This document shows positions 8,377-15,897 of a DNA stretch of 30,598 nucleotides, piece by piece. The notes beneath the pieces were generated by a model, which saw only the letters and a program-made list of their open reading frames with translations, made no database searches and was not told where the DNA came from. Origin of the DNA: WRAV01 sp050950205. Lineage in GTDB: Bacteria; Bacillota; Clostridia; Oscillospirales; Ruminococcaceae. The position numbers and the translations under genes were made by a program. Position 1 is the stretch's first letter; every line of letters starts with the position of its first letter. The stretch covers positions 1 through 30,598 of the forward strand of contig JBMNHF010000022.1 in the NCBI GenBank assembly GCA_050950205.1, in the 5' to 3' direction.

Positions 8377-9342
8377 TTACTTCACCAGCTCTGTAATTGC
8401 CTGCTTGATCTGCTGTGTATTGGGAACCATAAAGAATTCGGCTCTGGCATAGGGCAGCGGGCTGTCAACTGCACCAAGCCTGCGGATAGGGGCTTTGAGG
8501 TGATGGAAGCAGTTTTCCGCCACTTTGGCCGCTACGTCAGCCGTCCAGTTACCGGTGATGGGGCCTTCGGACACAAAGAGGATGCGCCCGGTCTTGGCTA
8601 CCGACTGGTAAACGGTCTCGTAATCGAAGGGTTTGAGAGTTCTCGGGTCGATCAGCTCCACGTCAATGCCTTCGCTGGCAAGTTCGGGAAGGAGTTTGCC
8701 CACCTGAGCAAGCATAAACTGGTTGCTCACAATGGTGATGTCCTTTCCGGGCTTGACCACATTGGCCTTGCTCAGAGGAATGCACTCGCCGGGAACCACC
8801 TCGCCGGGCACGCGATAAAGGGCCTTGTGCTCCAGGAACAAAACGGGGTTGTTGTCCCGAATAGAACTCTTCATCAAGCCATAGGCATCCTGAGGGGTGG
8901 AAGGCGTGACAATCTTCAGACCGGGTGCATTGAGAAACCATGCATCAACGGTTTGGCTGTGGTGTGCACCGATGCCGCCGCCTACGCCCTGAGGGCTGCG
9001 AAATACCACGGGGACAGTGGCTTGACCGTGAGACATATAACGCATCTTGGATGCCTGATTGACAATGGAGTCAAAGGTAATCGACAAAAAGTCGGCAAAC
9101 ATGATTTCCATGATGGGGCGCTTGCCGTACAGAGCTGCGCCAACGCACATACTGGCCGGGGCAGCTTCGCTGATGGGGGTGTTGATCACTCTGCCGGGGA
9201 ACTTTTCGTAAAGCCCCCTGGTGATGCCAAAGGTGCCACCCATTTCCTTGATGTCTTCACCGATACAGAATACATTGGAATCCGCTTCCATTTCTTCTGT
9301 AATCGCAAGATTAATTGCGGCAATCGTGGTCATTTCAGCCAT
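8377..9342 (-). CDS. acoB: 2-oxo-acid/acetoin dehydrogenase-type E1 component, beta subunit
   Basis: Beta subunit (321 aa) of the thiamine diphosphate-dependent E1 enzyme. The TPP-activating glutamate is in TPISEAA (Glu59), and the active-site histidine region is GGGIGAHHSQTVDAWF (about residues 121-136), followed by PGLKIVTPSTPQDAYGL and the conserved LEHKALYR. Length is normal. The start follows AAAGGAGGG. Directly downstream of the E1 alpha gene, it forms the alpha2beta2 E1. The acetoin assignment comes from family resemblance and the nearby AcoX-like gene; pyruvate or branched-chain oxo-acid cannot be excluded. Confidence 0.92.
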   Translation of the reverse strand: MAEMTTIAAINLAITEEMEADSNVFCIGEDIKEMGGTFGITRGLYEKFPGRVINTPISEAAPASMCVGAALYGKRPIMEIMFADFLSITFDSIVNQASKMRYMSHGQATVPVVFRSPQGVGGGIGAHHSQTVDAWFLNAPGLKIVTPSTPQDAYGLMKSSIRDNNPVLFLEHKALYRVPGEVVPGECIPLSKANVVKPGKDITIVSNQFMLAQVGKLLPELASEGIDVELIDPRTLKPFDYETVYQSVAKTGRILFVSEGPITGNWTADVAAKVAENCFHHLKAPIRRLGAVDSPLPYARAEFFMVPNTQQIKQAITELVK

Positions 9343-9360
9343 TTCTTATCCCTCCTTTGA

Positions 9361-10323
9361 TTAGTCTGCGTAAACCAGCTTGGGATTGATGACGTGTTCG
9401 GGAGTGGAATCGGGTTCTTCAAATGCCTCCGCAAATGCCTCGTCACAAATCTTCTGCTGAGCGGCGTCGATAGCATCCAACTCTTCCTGGGTTGCAATGT
9501 TGTTTTCCAGCAGATATTTGGCATAACGACCCACCGGCTCCCGCTTCATAGCCTCCTCCACCTCTTCCTTGGAGCGATAGGTGGCGGGGTCACCTTCAAA
9601 GTGGCCTCTCAGGCGGAAGGTTTTGAGTTCCACCACATTGGGGCGCCCCTTGCGAGCTTCGGCCAGACCCACCCGGATGAGCTCACGGGCTTCGAGGATG
9701 TCGTTGCCGTCTCCGTAGACCACCGGCAGGTTAAATCCAGCAGCGCGGTCGCCGGGGGATTTCAACTTGCTCACCGTGTCCTTGCGAGTGGAAATGGAGA
9801 TGTTGTTGTTTTCCAAAATGACGCAGACCTTTAAGTTGAATGCGGCAATCATATTGAGGGTCTCGGAAACGATGCCCTCTTCCATGGTACCGTCTCCCAA
9901 GCCGATGGCCACCACTGCGTCGCTGCCATCCATCTGGAGTGCCAGGGCAAAGCCTGCGCCGATGGCCTGTGTTTGGCCCAGAATTCCGTTGCTGGGGCAA
10001 ATTCTGTTCTTGGGATCAAACAGATGCACATAGCTGGCTACGCCGCCGTTGAGGCCGGTGGGCTTGCCGATCATTTCCTTGGTAAATTCCTTGATGCCGC
10101 ACTTAAGGGCATAGAAGGGATGGCAACGAGGGTGGGGCGAAGCCCAGTCACCTTCCTGCAGCTCCAAAAACAGAGCAATCTGGATCGCCTCCTGGCCAAC
10201 GGCCAGATGATAGAACCCGGGCAGCTTGCCGGTGGAGAGCAGCTCCGGCACCTTCATCTCATATTTGCGGCCGAAGGTCAGCAGCTCGTACATTTTGAGA
10301 TATTCTTCCTTGGTATACTTCAA
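9361..10323 (-). CDS. acoA: 2-oxo-acid/acetoin dehydrogenase-type E1 component, alpha subunit (divergent)
   Basis: Alpha subunit of the TPP-dependent E1 (320 aa). The TPP/Mg motif is GDGTMEEG (143-150) to ENNN (171-174), and the late RGHFEGDPATYR is typical of acetoin and pyruvate E1 alpha. A TTG start at 10323 is preferred because GGAGGTG lies just upstream and just past the E2 stop; an ATG at 10353 would overlap the E2 gene by 14 bases and has no ribosome site. The usual RGHGH segment near residue 65 reads PHPRCHPF, and the usual GGSMH reads ASYVH, so the active-site loops are unusual. Substrate assignment is tentative. Confidence 0.9.
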   Translation of the reverse strand: MKYTKEEYLKMYELLTFGRKYEMKVPELLSTGKLPGFYHLAVGQEAIQIALFLELQEGDWASPHPRCHPFYALKCGIKEFTKEMIGKPTGLNGGVASYVHLFDPKNRICPSNGILGQTQAIGAGFALALQMDGSDAVVAIGLGDGTMEEGIVSETLNMIAAFNLKVCVILENNNISISTRKDTVSKLKSPGDRAAGFNLPVVYGDGNDILEARELIRVGLAEARKGRPNVVELKTFRLRGHFEGDPATYRSKEEVEEAMKREPVGRYAKYLLENNIATQEELDAIDAAQQKICDEAFAEAFEEPDSTPEHVINPKLVYAD

Positions 10324-10339
10324 AGTGGATACACCTCCA

Positions 10340-11068
10340 TTACAATTCGTCAATGGTTATCAGTTGGTCGGCTGTGCGTGTCATTTCGCCCAGATCACGG
10401 AAGAAGATGGACGCCGGTGCGCCGTTGATGACGGCGTGGTCCACCGTGACGCTGACAAATGCCTCCGGAATGATGGATGTGGTATCGTCGTCGTTTACAA
10501 TGAGCTCCTTGCGAATCCGTCCCAGGCAGATAATGCCCGCCTGAGGAATGTTGAGGATCGGGTCGGAGTTGTCGGTATTAAACATACCCAAGCTCGAGAT
10601 GGTAAAGGTGCCGCCGGTCATCCGGTCGGGGGTTAGCTTCCCCTCCTTGAGCAGTGCGAGGATTTCCTTCATTTCTCTAGAAATTTCCAAAAGGCTCTTT
10701 TTCTCGCAGTTTTTAATCACCGGCACCATCAACATGCCTTTTGGATCGGCTACTGCCACTCCCATGTTGATGGAAGAGTAATAGTGAATTTCCTGGCCCT
10801 GCCGCGAGCAGTTCATGTAGGGGTTTTTCTCAATTGCTAAGGCGACAACCTTGATGAAAATCTCGGTGATGCTGACCTTAAGGCCCATCTCATCCAGTTT
10901 CTTTTTCAGGTTTACCACGCCAGTCATATCCATCCGAGAAAAACCGGATACTTGGGGGGAGCGGCGTAAACTTTCCTCCATGTGCTGTGCGATCATCTTG
11001 CGAACACCGACGATTTTTTCAATGCGGGAAATGGTCTTACCGTCCGGTGTTACGGTACCTACTTCCAC
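10340..11068 (-). CDS. acoC: E2 acyltransferase catalytic core without lipoyl or E3-binding domain
   Basis: Dihydrolipoamide acyltransferase core (242 aa) that moves the acyl group from lipoyl to CoA. It begins directly with the catalytic fold (IVGVRKMIAQHMEESL) and has neither an N-terminal lipoyl domain nor a peripheral subunit-binding domain. The active-site motif is VDHAVINGAP with His211 and Asn215, where most E2s have Asp; A. vinelandii E2p is known to use Asn here. The TISSLGMF segment holds the usual Ser/Thr. The GTG start follows AAAGGAGGTAG. The lipoyl domain is supplied by the preceding small gene, so this is a naturally split E2. The acetoin substrate is inferred. Confidence 0.9.
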   Translation of the reverse strand: MEVGTVTPDGKTISRIEKIVGVRKMIAQHMEESLRRSPQVSGFSRMDMTGVVNLKKKLDEMGLKVSITEIFIKVVALAIEKNPYMNCSRQGQEIHYYSSINMGVAVADPKGMLMVPVIKNCEKKSLLEISREMKEILALLKEGKLTPDRMTGGTFTISSLGMFNTDNSDPILNIPQAGIICLGRIRKELIVNDDDTTSIIPEAFVSVTVDHAVINGAPASIFFRDLGEMTRTADQLITIDEL

Positions 11069-11093
11069 AAGGGTCTACCTCCTTTTTGGCTTT

Positions 11094-11339
11094 TTAATTC
11101 TCGCGGATATAGGCGATGACATCGCCGCAATTGGCTTTTTCGCCCTCTTCCACCAGAATCTTATCCAGGATTCCGTCGTGCATCGCCTCCAGATTGTTGG
11201 TGATCTTCTCGGTCATAATCTCCGCAATGGGCTCTCCTTTGGTCACTTTGTCGCCCGGCTGCTTGAACCATTTGACAATTTCCCCGTCTTCCATTGTTGC
11301 GCCAAATTTCGGCATGTTTACCTCATACATTTCTTCCAT
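11094..11339 (-). CDS. Free-standing lipoyl-domain protein
   Basis: An 81-residue biotinyl/lipoyl-attachment domain and nothing else. The hairpin turn carrying the modified lysine reads IMTEKITNN (Lys45), replacing the usual ETDKA, and the flanking MPKFGATMEDG and VEEGEKANCGDVI strands are typical. It is the first gene of the leftward E1/E2/lplA operon and evidently acts as the swinging arm for the E2 core encoded next, much as GcvH does for glycine cleavage. The TEK motif suggests lipoate rather than biotin, and the lipoate ligase in the operon agrees. The start is either the ATG at 11339 (GGGAGA close upstream) or the ATG at 11330. Confidence 0.92.
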   Translation of the reverse strand: MEEMYEVNMPKFGATMEDGEIVKWFKQPGDKVTKGEPIAEIMTEKITNNLEAMHDGILDKILVEEGEKANCGDVIAYIREN

Positions 11340-11344
11340 TCTCC

Positions 11345-11648
11345 CATCTTGATGTTAAATTGTTTTGTACATAATGCCCTATCGCAAATTCCATTATATC
11401 TGTGGCACGCTTGTTTACCTATCGCCCAAAAGGTAGAAAATCATGGAGTTTTTCTAATACTTTTTGCTGATTTATTATTGGGAGGGTAATCCTGTGCCGT
11501 TTACCTAAGAAACCAGAAAAACCTGATTATAAAAACAAAAACACGAATTATTTTGAGCCTCAACCCATTTTTTGGGAGTATTAATATTATCTAATTTCTA
11601 TTAACAATGTATAATCTTTTTTCATCTTTTTTCACCCCCTTCCTCTAC
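11345..11648. other. Intergenic control region between the lipoyl-complex operon and the AcoX-like gene
   Basis: About 300 AT-rich bases with no convincing gene on either strand. Nearest the leftward operon is a perfect -10 (TATAAT on the minus strand, 11393-11398) without a recognisable -35. An inverted repeat, TACCT N10 AGGTA (11416-11435), sits where the -35 should be. This arrangement suggests an activator-dependent promoter, possibly served by the LuxR-type regulator. The rest is AT-rich with short T-runs and a weak CCCA/TGGG hairpin near 11566-11578. Confidence 0.5.
11393..11398 (-). promoter_or_regulatory. -10 element of the leftward lipoyl-complex operon
   Basis: Minus-strand TATAAT lies 54 bases before the first start codon. 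The -35 window (11415-11421) reads AGGTAA or TAGGTA, far from TTGACA, which is typical of a promoter needing an activator. Assigned from pattern only. Confidence 0.4.
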
Positions 11649-11677
11649 TTTACCCGTTCCTGTTTTTCGCCTATACT
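11649..11677 (+). promoter_or_regulatory. Promoter of the AcoX-like gene
   Basis: TTTACC, a 17-base spacer and TATACT form a plausible sigma-A promoter. The predicted transcript start near 11684 leaves a leader of about 42 bases containing GGGGAGGAG before the GTG start at 11726. This supports 11726 over a reading starting at 11690. Confidence 0.55.
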
Positions 11678-11725
11678 GAAAAGACAAGGGTGCACTATGC
11701 ACCAAAACGGGGAGGAGCAAGGGCT

Positions 11726-12727
11726 GTGTCCATTGGTATCATTGTCAATCCGGCTTCCGGCAAAGATATCCGCCGGCTGGTATCCCATGCGACGGTGATC
11801 GACAACAACGAAAAGCTCAGCATTGTCAAGCGGGCGGTATTGGGGGCCTTCGCCATGGGCACCCGGGACTTTTTGATCATGCCCGACACCTGCCTCATTG
11901 GGCAGCTGGTTTTGGAGACGCTGGAGGAGCACGGGCAGAGTCGGGTGAATGCCCGGCTACTGGATATGGTGGTGACCAGCTCGGCCCAGGATACTGTCAG
12001 GGCGGCACAGCTGATGGAGGACGCCGGAGCCGGCTGCGTTCTGGTATTGGGGGGAGACGGCACCAGCCGGGCCGCTGCAAAGGCGTTGCACAACACTCCT
12101 CTGCTACCGGTCTCAACGGGAACCAACAACGTTTATCCCACTTTAGTGGAGGGTACAATTGCCGGGATGTGTGCCAGCATTGTGGAACAGGTGGGCCGGG
12201 TAGAGCGCTGCTGCACCAAGGACAAACGCATCGAAATCTGGATGGATGGCGAAATGCGGGACATCGCCCTGGTGGACGCCGTGATCTCCCGTCATTCCTA
12301 TGCCGGTGCCCGGGCGATCTGGAATATGGACGAAATCATAGGGGTGCTTGCCATCCGAGCCCATCCGCAGAACATTGGCTTTTCTGCCATTGTGGGCTGT
12401 GCCCGCAGCGTCCTGCCTCAGGATGACTTTGGATATTATGTAGAACTTTCCTCCCAAGGGACATCGATTCTGGCACCCATTGCACCGGGAATAGTAGAGC
12501 GGCTTTCCATTCAAGAGCCCCAACGTTTTGAGTTAGGGGAAGCATTGCGGTACACAGCCCCCCACGACTGCATGATTGCTCTGGATGGTGAGCGCGAGGT
12601 CCACTTGGCGCGGGGAAAAACAGCGGAACTGCGCATTACCCGCAACGGCCCATGGCATGTGGACACCTGCAAAACAATGGAGTATGCCCAAGCGGCGGGG
12701 CTGTTGGCTGAATCGAAAAAAGCATAA
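11726..12727 (+). CDS. acoX: AcoX-like ATP-NAD kinase-fold protein
   Basis: Protein of 333 residues related to the ATP-NAD kinase/AcoX family. It begins SIGIIVNPASGKDIRR, the N-terminal nucleotide-binding turn, and carries the GGDGT motif at residues 109-113 followed by PVSTGTNNVYP, the NAD-kinase-type active-site region. AcoX genes lie in acetoin catabolic clusters of other bacteria but their biochemical role is unsettled. Here it is divergent from the E1/E2 operon, which is the best contextual support for acetoin as substrate. The GTG start follows GGGGAGGAG. No membrane segments or signal. A kinase for a cofactor or a small metabolite is possible. Confidence 0.88.
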   Translation: MSIGIIVNPASGKDIRRLVSHATVIDNNEKLSIVKRAVLGAFAMGTRDFLIMPDTCLIGQLVLETLEEHGQSRVNARLLDMVVTSSAQDTVRAAQLMEDAGAGCVLVLGGDGTSRAAAKALHNTPLLPVSTGTNNVYPTLVEGTIAGMCASIVEQVGRVERCCTKDKRIEIWMDGEMRDIALVDAVISRHSYAGARAIWNMDEIIGVLAIRAHPQNIGFSAIVGCARSVLPQDDFGYYVELSSQGTSILAPIAPGIVERLSIQEPQRFELGEALRYTAPHDCMIALDGEREVHLARGKTAELRITRNGPWHVDTCKTMEYAQAAGLLAESKKA

Positions 12728-12753
12728 AAAATCGCCTTTCCGGCTGGAAGGCG
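12726..12753 (-). terminator. Terminator-like hairpin pointing leftward at the end of the AcoX-like gene
   Basis: CGCCTTTCC and GGAAGGCG pair around a GGCT loop with one bulged base. A-residues precede the stem on the plus strand and no T-run follows, so read as an intrinsic terminator it works on the minus strand (stem then ATTTTTTA). It overlaps the AcoX stop codon. It would stop antisense transcription into acoX, or may only mark the mRNA 3' end. Confidence 0.5.
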
Positions 12754-12967
12754 TGTCAGGTAAAAATCCGTATTTCTGAAAGTGAACAATTTTCTCCTAG
12801 GGATAAGCATTAGAAAGACATAGGAGGTGCAAGATGGGATATCCAAGCGGCTGAATATATAAGCAGTGGAAATAGATGAATGCAAAACGGATCAGGGCAT
12901 CTTAAAAAACCGGCTACTATGTATCATCCATAACACACCATAGATTACACATTTGGAGGTTGAGGGA
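12754..12967 (+). other. Leader region of the molybdenum hydroxylase gene, with a six-codon ORF
   Basis: About 210 bases with no full gene and no clear sigma-A promoter. It contains an AGGAGGTG ribosome site (12822-12829) followed after four bases by ATG and a six-codon reading frame (MGYPSG) ending at 12854. This could be a leader peptide or the relic of a decayed gene. The hydroxylase's own ribosome site (GGAGGT) lies at 12955-12960. Confidence 0.4.
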
Positions 12968-15802
12968 ATGGCAACGCAGAAAATGACATTGGTTATCAAT
13001 GGAACGGAGCGCATGTTTCTGTTTGATCCGGAAGCCGACACACTAGCTGATGTGATCAGACGTTTGGGCTTGACCGGAACAAAGGTAGGCTGTGGTACCG
13101 GCCAGTGCGGAGCCTGCTCCGTATTGCTGGATGGCAAGGTGGTTCGCGCATGTACTCGAAAAATGAAACACGTAAAGGAGTACAGCCAAGTTACCACCAT
13201 TGAGGGATTGGGCACCGCCGATAATCTGGATCCTCTGCAGCTGGCATGGATTGTGTACGGCGGTGTGCAGTGCGGTTTTTGCTCTCCCGGTTTTATTATA
13301 TCGGCCAAGGGCCTGCTGAATACCAATCCCAACCCTACCCGGCAAGAAGTGCGGGAATGGTTCCAAAAACATCGCAATGCCTGCCGTTGCACCGGGTACA
13401 AGCAGTTGGTAGACGCCGTAATGGCCGCTGCTAAGGTAGTGCGTGGTGAAATGACCATGGAAGAGCTGGCCTGGAAAATGCCGGAGGACGGCAAAATCTA
13501 CAATACCAACATTCCAAGGCCTGCCGCTTTATCCAAGGTACTTGGCACCTGCGACTTTGGGGATGATATCGCTGCAAAGTCCCCCGATATGTTGCAGCTG
13601 GCAATTGTGCAATCGGGTGTCTCGCATGCCAATATCCTGTCCATCGACACATCGGAAGCAGAAAAAGCACCGGGTGTGGTAGCGGTGTTAACACACAAGG
13701 ATGTAAAGGGAATCAATCGCATTACCATGCCCATTGGCGATCCCCGCTCCAAAGCAGACGGGTTTGAACGCCCCATTTTGATGGATCAAAAAGTGTTCCG
13801 TTTTGGGGATCCGGTTGCGCTGGTGGTCGCCGATACACGCCGCAATGCCCGCGCCGCGGCCAAATTGGTCAAGGTAGAGCTGGAGCCGCTGCCGGAGTAT
13901 TTGGATGCATTGGACGCCATGGCCGATGACGCCATACGGGTGCATCCCGCTATGCCAAACGTTTTCTTGGAAAACCCGATTTTCAAAGGGAAAGATACCC
14001 GCGAGGTGCTGGAAGAGTCCAAGCACGTGGTAGAGGGAAGTTTTTATTCCACCCGTCAGCCCCACTTGGTCATCGAGCCGGATGTAGCCCAGGCCTACAT
14101 TGATGCCCAAGGCTATTTGACCATACATTGCAAGTCTCTGGCTTTGCACGTAATACAGGGTACCATTGCCGCCGGTGTCGGTTGGCCGGTTGAAAAAATC
14201 CGTGTGATAGAAAACCCCACAGGAGCCAGCTTTGGATACTCCATCTCCCCGGGCACCGCAGCACTGGTGGCGGTGGCAACCATCGCAACGGGGCGGCCGG
14301 TATCCATCACACTCAGCTACGACGAATATATGCATTTCACCGGGAAACGGGCCGCTTCCTACGCCAATGCCCGGATAGGATGCGATGAAAACGGCAAGCT
14401 GACCGCATTGGAATACGAAATTGCTTACGATAAAGGCGCCTATACAGAGGTTGCCAACCTGTTGGTGCAAAAGGGATTGCGGTTTTATGGCGCACCCTAC
14501 TATATCCCCAACATTATGGGAATTTCGAAAGCAACGGTGTCCAACCATGCCTTCTCCACCGCCTATCGGGGCTTTGGCTCGCCCCAATGCTATACAGGTT
14601 CGGAGCAGCTCATGGATATGTTGGCAGAGAAAGTTGGGATGGATCCGCTGGAATTCCGGTACATCAATGTCTATAAACCCGGTGACACGGGAGCACCCGG
14701 ACACACCTACGATGTTTATCCCATGCAAGACGTGATTGATCGGATCAGGCCCCGCTATGAGGCTGCACTGAAGAAAGCCAAAGAAGAATCCACCCCGGAA
14801 AAGAGGCGCGGTGTCGGTGTTGCGTGCGGGCACTACAATGTTTGCAGCGCCGCCAATGACCACGCCGAGGTGGCCTTGGAATTAAATCCCGACGGTACGG
14901 TTACCAGCTATAATACCTGGGAGGATCAGGGACAGGGGGCGGATGTCGGTACCCTGGTACATACCCATGAGGCACTGCGTCCTCTGGGTCTGCGCCCCGA
15001 TCAAATCAAGCTTGTGCAAAACGATACCCTCACCTGCCCCAAGACCGGTCCCGCTGCTGGCAGCCGTTCCCACTATATGGCGGGCAACGCCATTCTGGAT
15101 GCGGCCGACAAGCTGATGAATGCCATGCGCAAACCCGACGGCAGCTGGCGCACCTATGACGAAATGGTGGCGGAAGGTATTCCCACCAAGTATATTGGCG
15201 CATACGACACCTCCGGGAAAACCAAGAATCTGGATCCCAATACCGGTGAAGGCAACCCCACTCCGGAGTATACCTATGGCGTATTCCTTGCCGAGGTGGA
15301 GGTAGAGGTCGCCACCGGCAAAACCAAAGTGCTGGGGATGCATTGTGTGGCCGATGTTGGAACAGTGGGCAACTACCTTGCCGTAGACGGGCAGGCTTAT
15401 GGAGGCATGATGCACTCCATTGGATTTGCCCTCTGCGAGGACTACTCGGATGTGAAAAAACACGACAACATGATTGGCGCGGGCTTCCCGTTTATTGAGA
15501 TGATACCCGACGGTGACAACTTTACCGTAGAGTATGTGACAACTCCTCGCCCCACCGGCCCTCATGGCTCCAGTGGCTGCTCGGAAATGTTCCAGTCTTC
15601 CGGCCATGCTGCCATTCTCAACGCCATCTACAACGCTTGTGGAGTGCGCATTTACGATCTGCCCGCTACACCTGAAAAGGTAAAGGCCGGGCTGGAGGCT
15701 TTGGAAAAAGGCGAAGTTGCCCCGCCCTTGCCCTACTATTTGGGTGGCGACTTTTATGAGAAGATTGATGAGATCAAGGCGAATCCAGTCGCAGTAAAAT
15801 AG
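12968..15802 (+). CDS. Molybdenum hydroxylase, aldehyde oxidoreductase (Mop/AOR) type
   Basis: Xanthine oxidase-family enzyme (944 aa) that hydroxylates an aldehyde or N-heterocycle at a molybdopterin centre. The N-terminal plant-type [2Fe-2S] domain uses Cys42, 47, 50 and 62; the second uses Cys102, 105, 139 and 141. The Mo-binding domains follow directly with no FAD domain, as in the single-chain D. gigas enzyme, so electrons leave through a separate protein rather than NAD+. The catalytic glutamate is in GSSGCSEMF (Glu873). The ATG at 12968 follows GGAGGTTGAGGGA; a TTG at 12953 lies inside that ribosome site. A terminator follows. The accessory operon next door is probably its partner. Substrate unknown. 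Confidence 0.93.
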   Translation: MATQKMTLVINGTERMFLFDPEADTLADVIRRLGLTGTKVGCGTGQCGACSVLLDGKVVRACTRKMKHVKEYSQVTTIEGLGTADNLDPLQLAWIVYGGVQCGFCSPGFIISAKGLLNTNPNPTRQEVREWFQKHRNACRCTGYKQLVDAVMAAAKVVRGEMTMEELAWKMPEDGKIYNTNIPRPAALSKVLGTCDFGDDIAAKSPDMLQLAIVQSGVSHANILSIDTSEAEKAPGVVAVLTHKDVKGINRITMPIGDPRSKADGFERPILMDQKVFRFGDPVALVVADTRRNARAAAKLVKVELEPLPEYLDALDAMADDAIRVHPAMPNVFLENPIFKGKDTREVLEESKHVVEGSFYSTRQPHLVIEPDVAQAYIDAQGYLTIHCKSLALHVIQGTIAAGVGWPVEKIRVIENPTGASFGYSISPGTAALVAVATIATGRPVSITLSYDEYMHFTGKRAASYANARIGCDENGKLTALEYEIAYDKGAYTEVANLLVQKGLRFYGAPYYIPNIMGISKATVSNHAFSTAYRGFGSPQCYTGSEQLMDMLAEKVGMDPLEFRYINVYKPGDTGAPGHTYDVYPMQDVIDRIRPRYEAALKKAKEESTPEKRRGVGVACGHYNVCSAANDHAEVALELNPDGTVTSYNTWEDQGQGADVGTLVHTHEALRPLGLRPDQIKLVQNDTLTCPKTGPAAGSRSHYMAGNAILDAADKLMNAMRKPDGSWRTYDEMVAEGIPTKYIGAYDTSGKTKNLDPNTGEGNPTPEYTYGVFLAEVEVEVATGKTKVLGMHCVADVGTVGNYLAVDGQAYGGMMHSIGFALCEDYSDVKKHDNMIGAGFPFIEMIPDGDNFTVEYVTTPRPTGPHGSSGCSEMFQSSGHAAILNAIYNACGVRIYDLPATPEKVKAGLEALEKGEVAPPLPYYLGGDFYEKIDEIKANPVAVK

Positions 15803-15826
15803 ACCATCGCCGGGGGTTTCAAGCAA

Positions 15827-15858
15827 AAAGCCGCCGGACCATTGGGCCCGGCGGCTTT
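15827..15858. terminator. Strong hairpin terminator after the molybdenum hydroxylase gene
   Basis: AAAGCCGCCGG pairs perfectly over 11 bp with CCGGCGGCTTT around a ten-base loop, then TATTCC. The A-flank on one side and T-flank on the other let it work in both directions. It separates the abundant-enzyme gene from the accessory operon, so the downstream genes may be expressed at lower level by read-through or from an unseen promoter. Confidence 0.85.
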
Positions 15859-15897
15859 ATTCCTATTTTGCAAATGTCATCAGAAAGGGGCATAACA

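Noticed and set aside
11403..11416. Possible sigma-54 site (TGGCAC N5 TTTA) on the plus strand
   Set aside because: The second element is TTTA rather than TTGC, it points the wrong way for the lipoyl-complex operon, and no sigma-54 activator gene is present.
13688..14863. Minus-strand open frame of 391 codons, with another at 14882-15826
   Set aside because: Both are antisense to the molybdenum hydroxylase, whose domains and catalytic residues are clear; no independent support.
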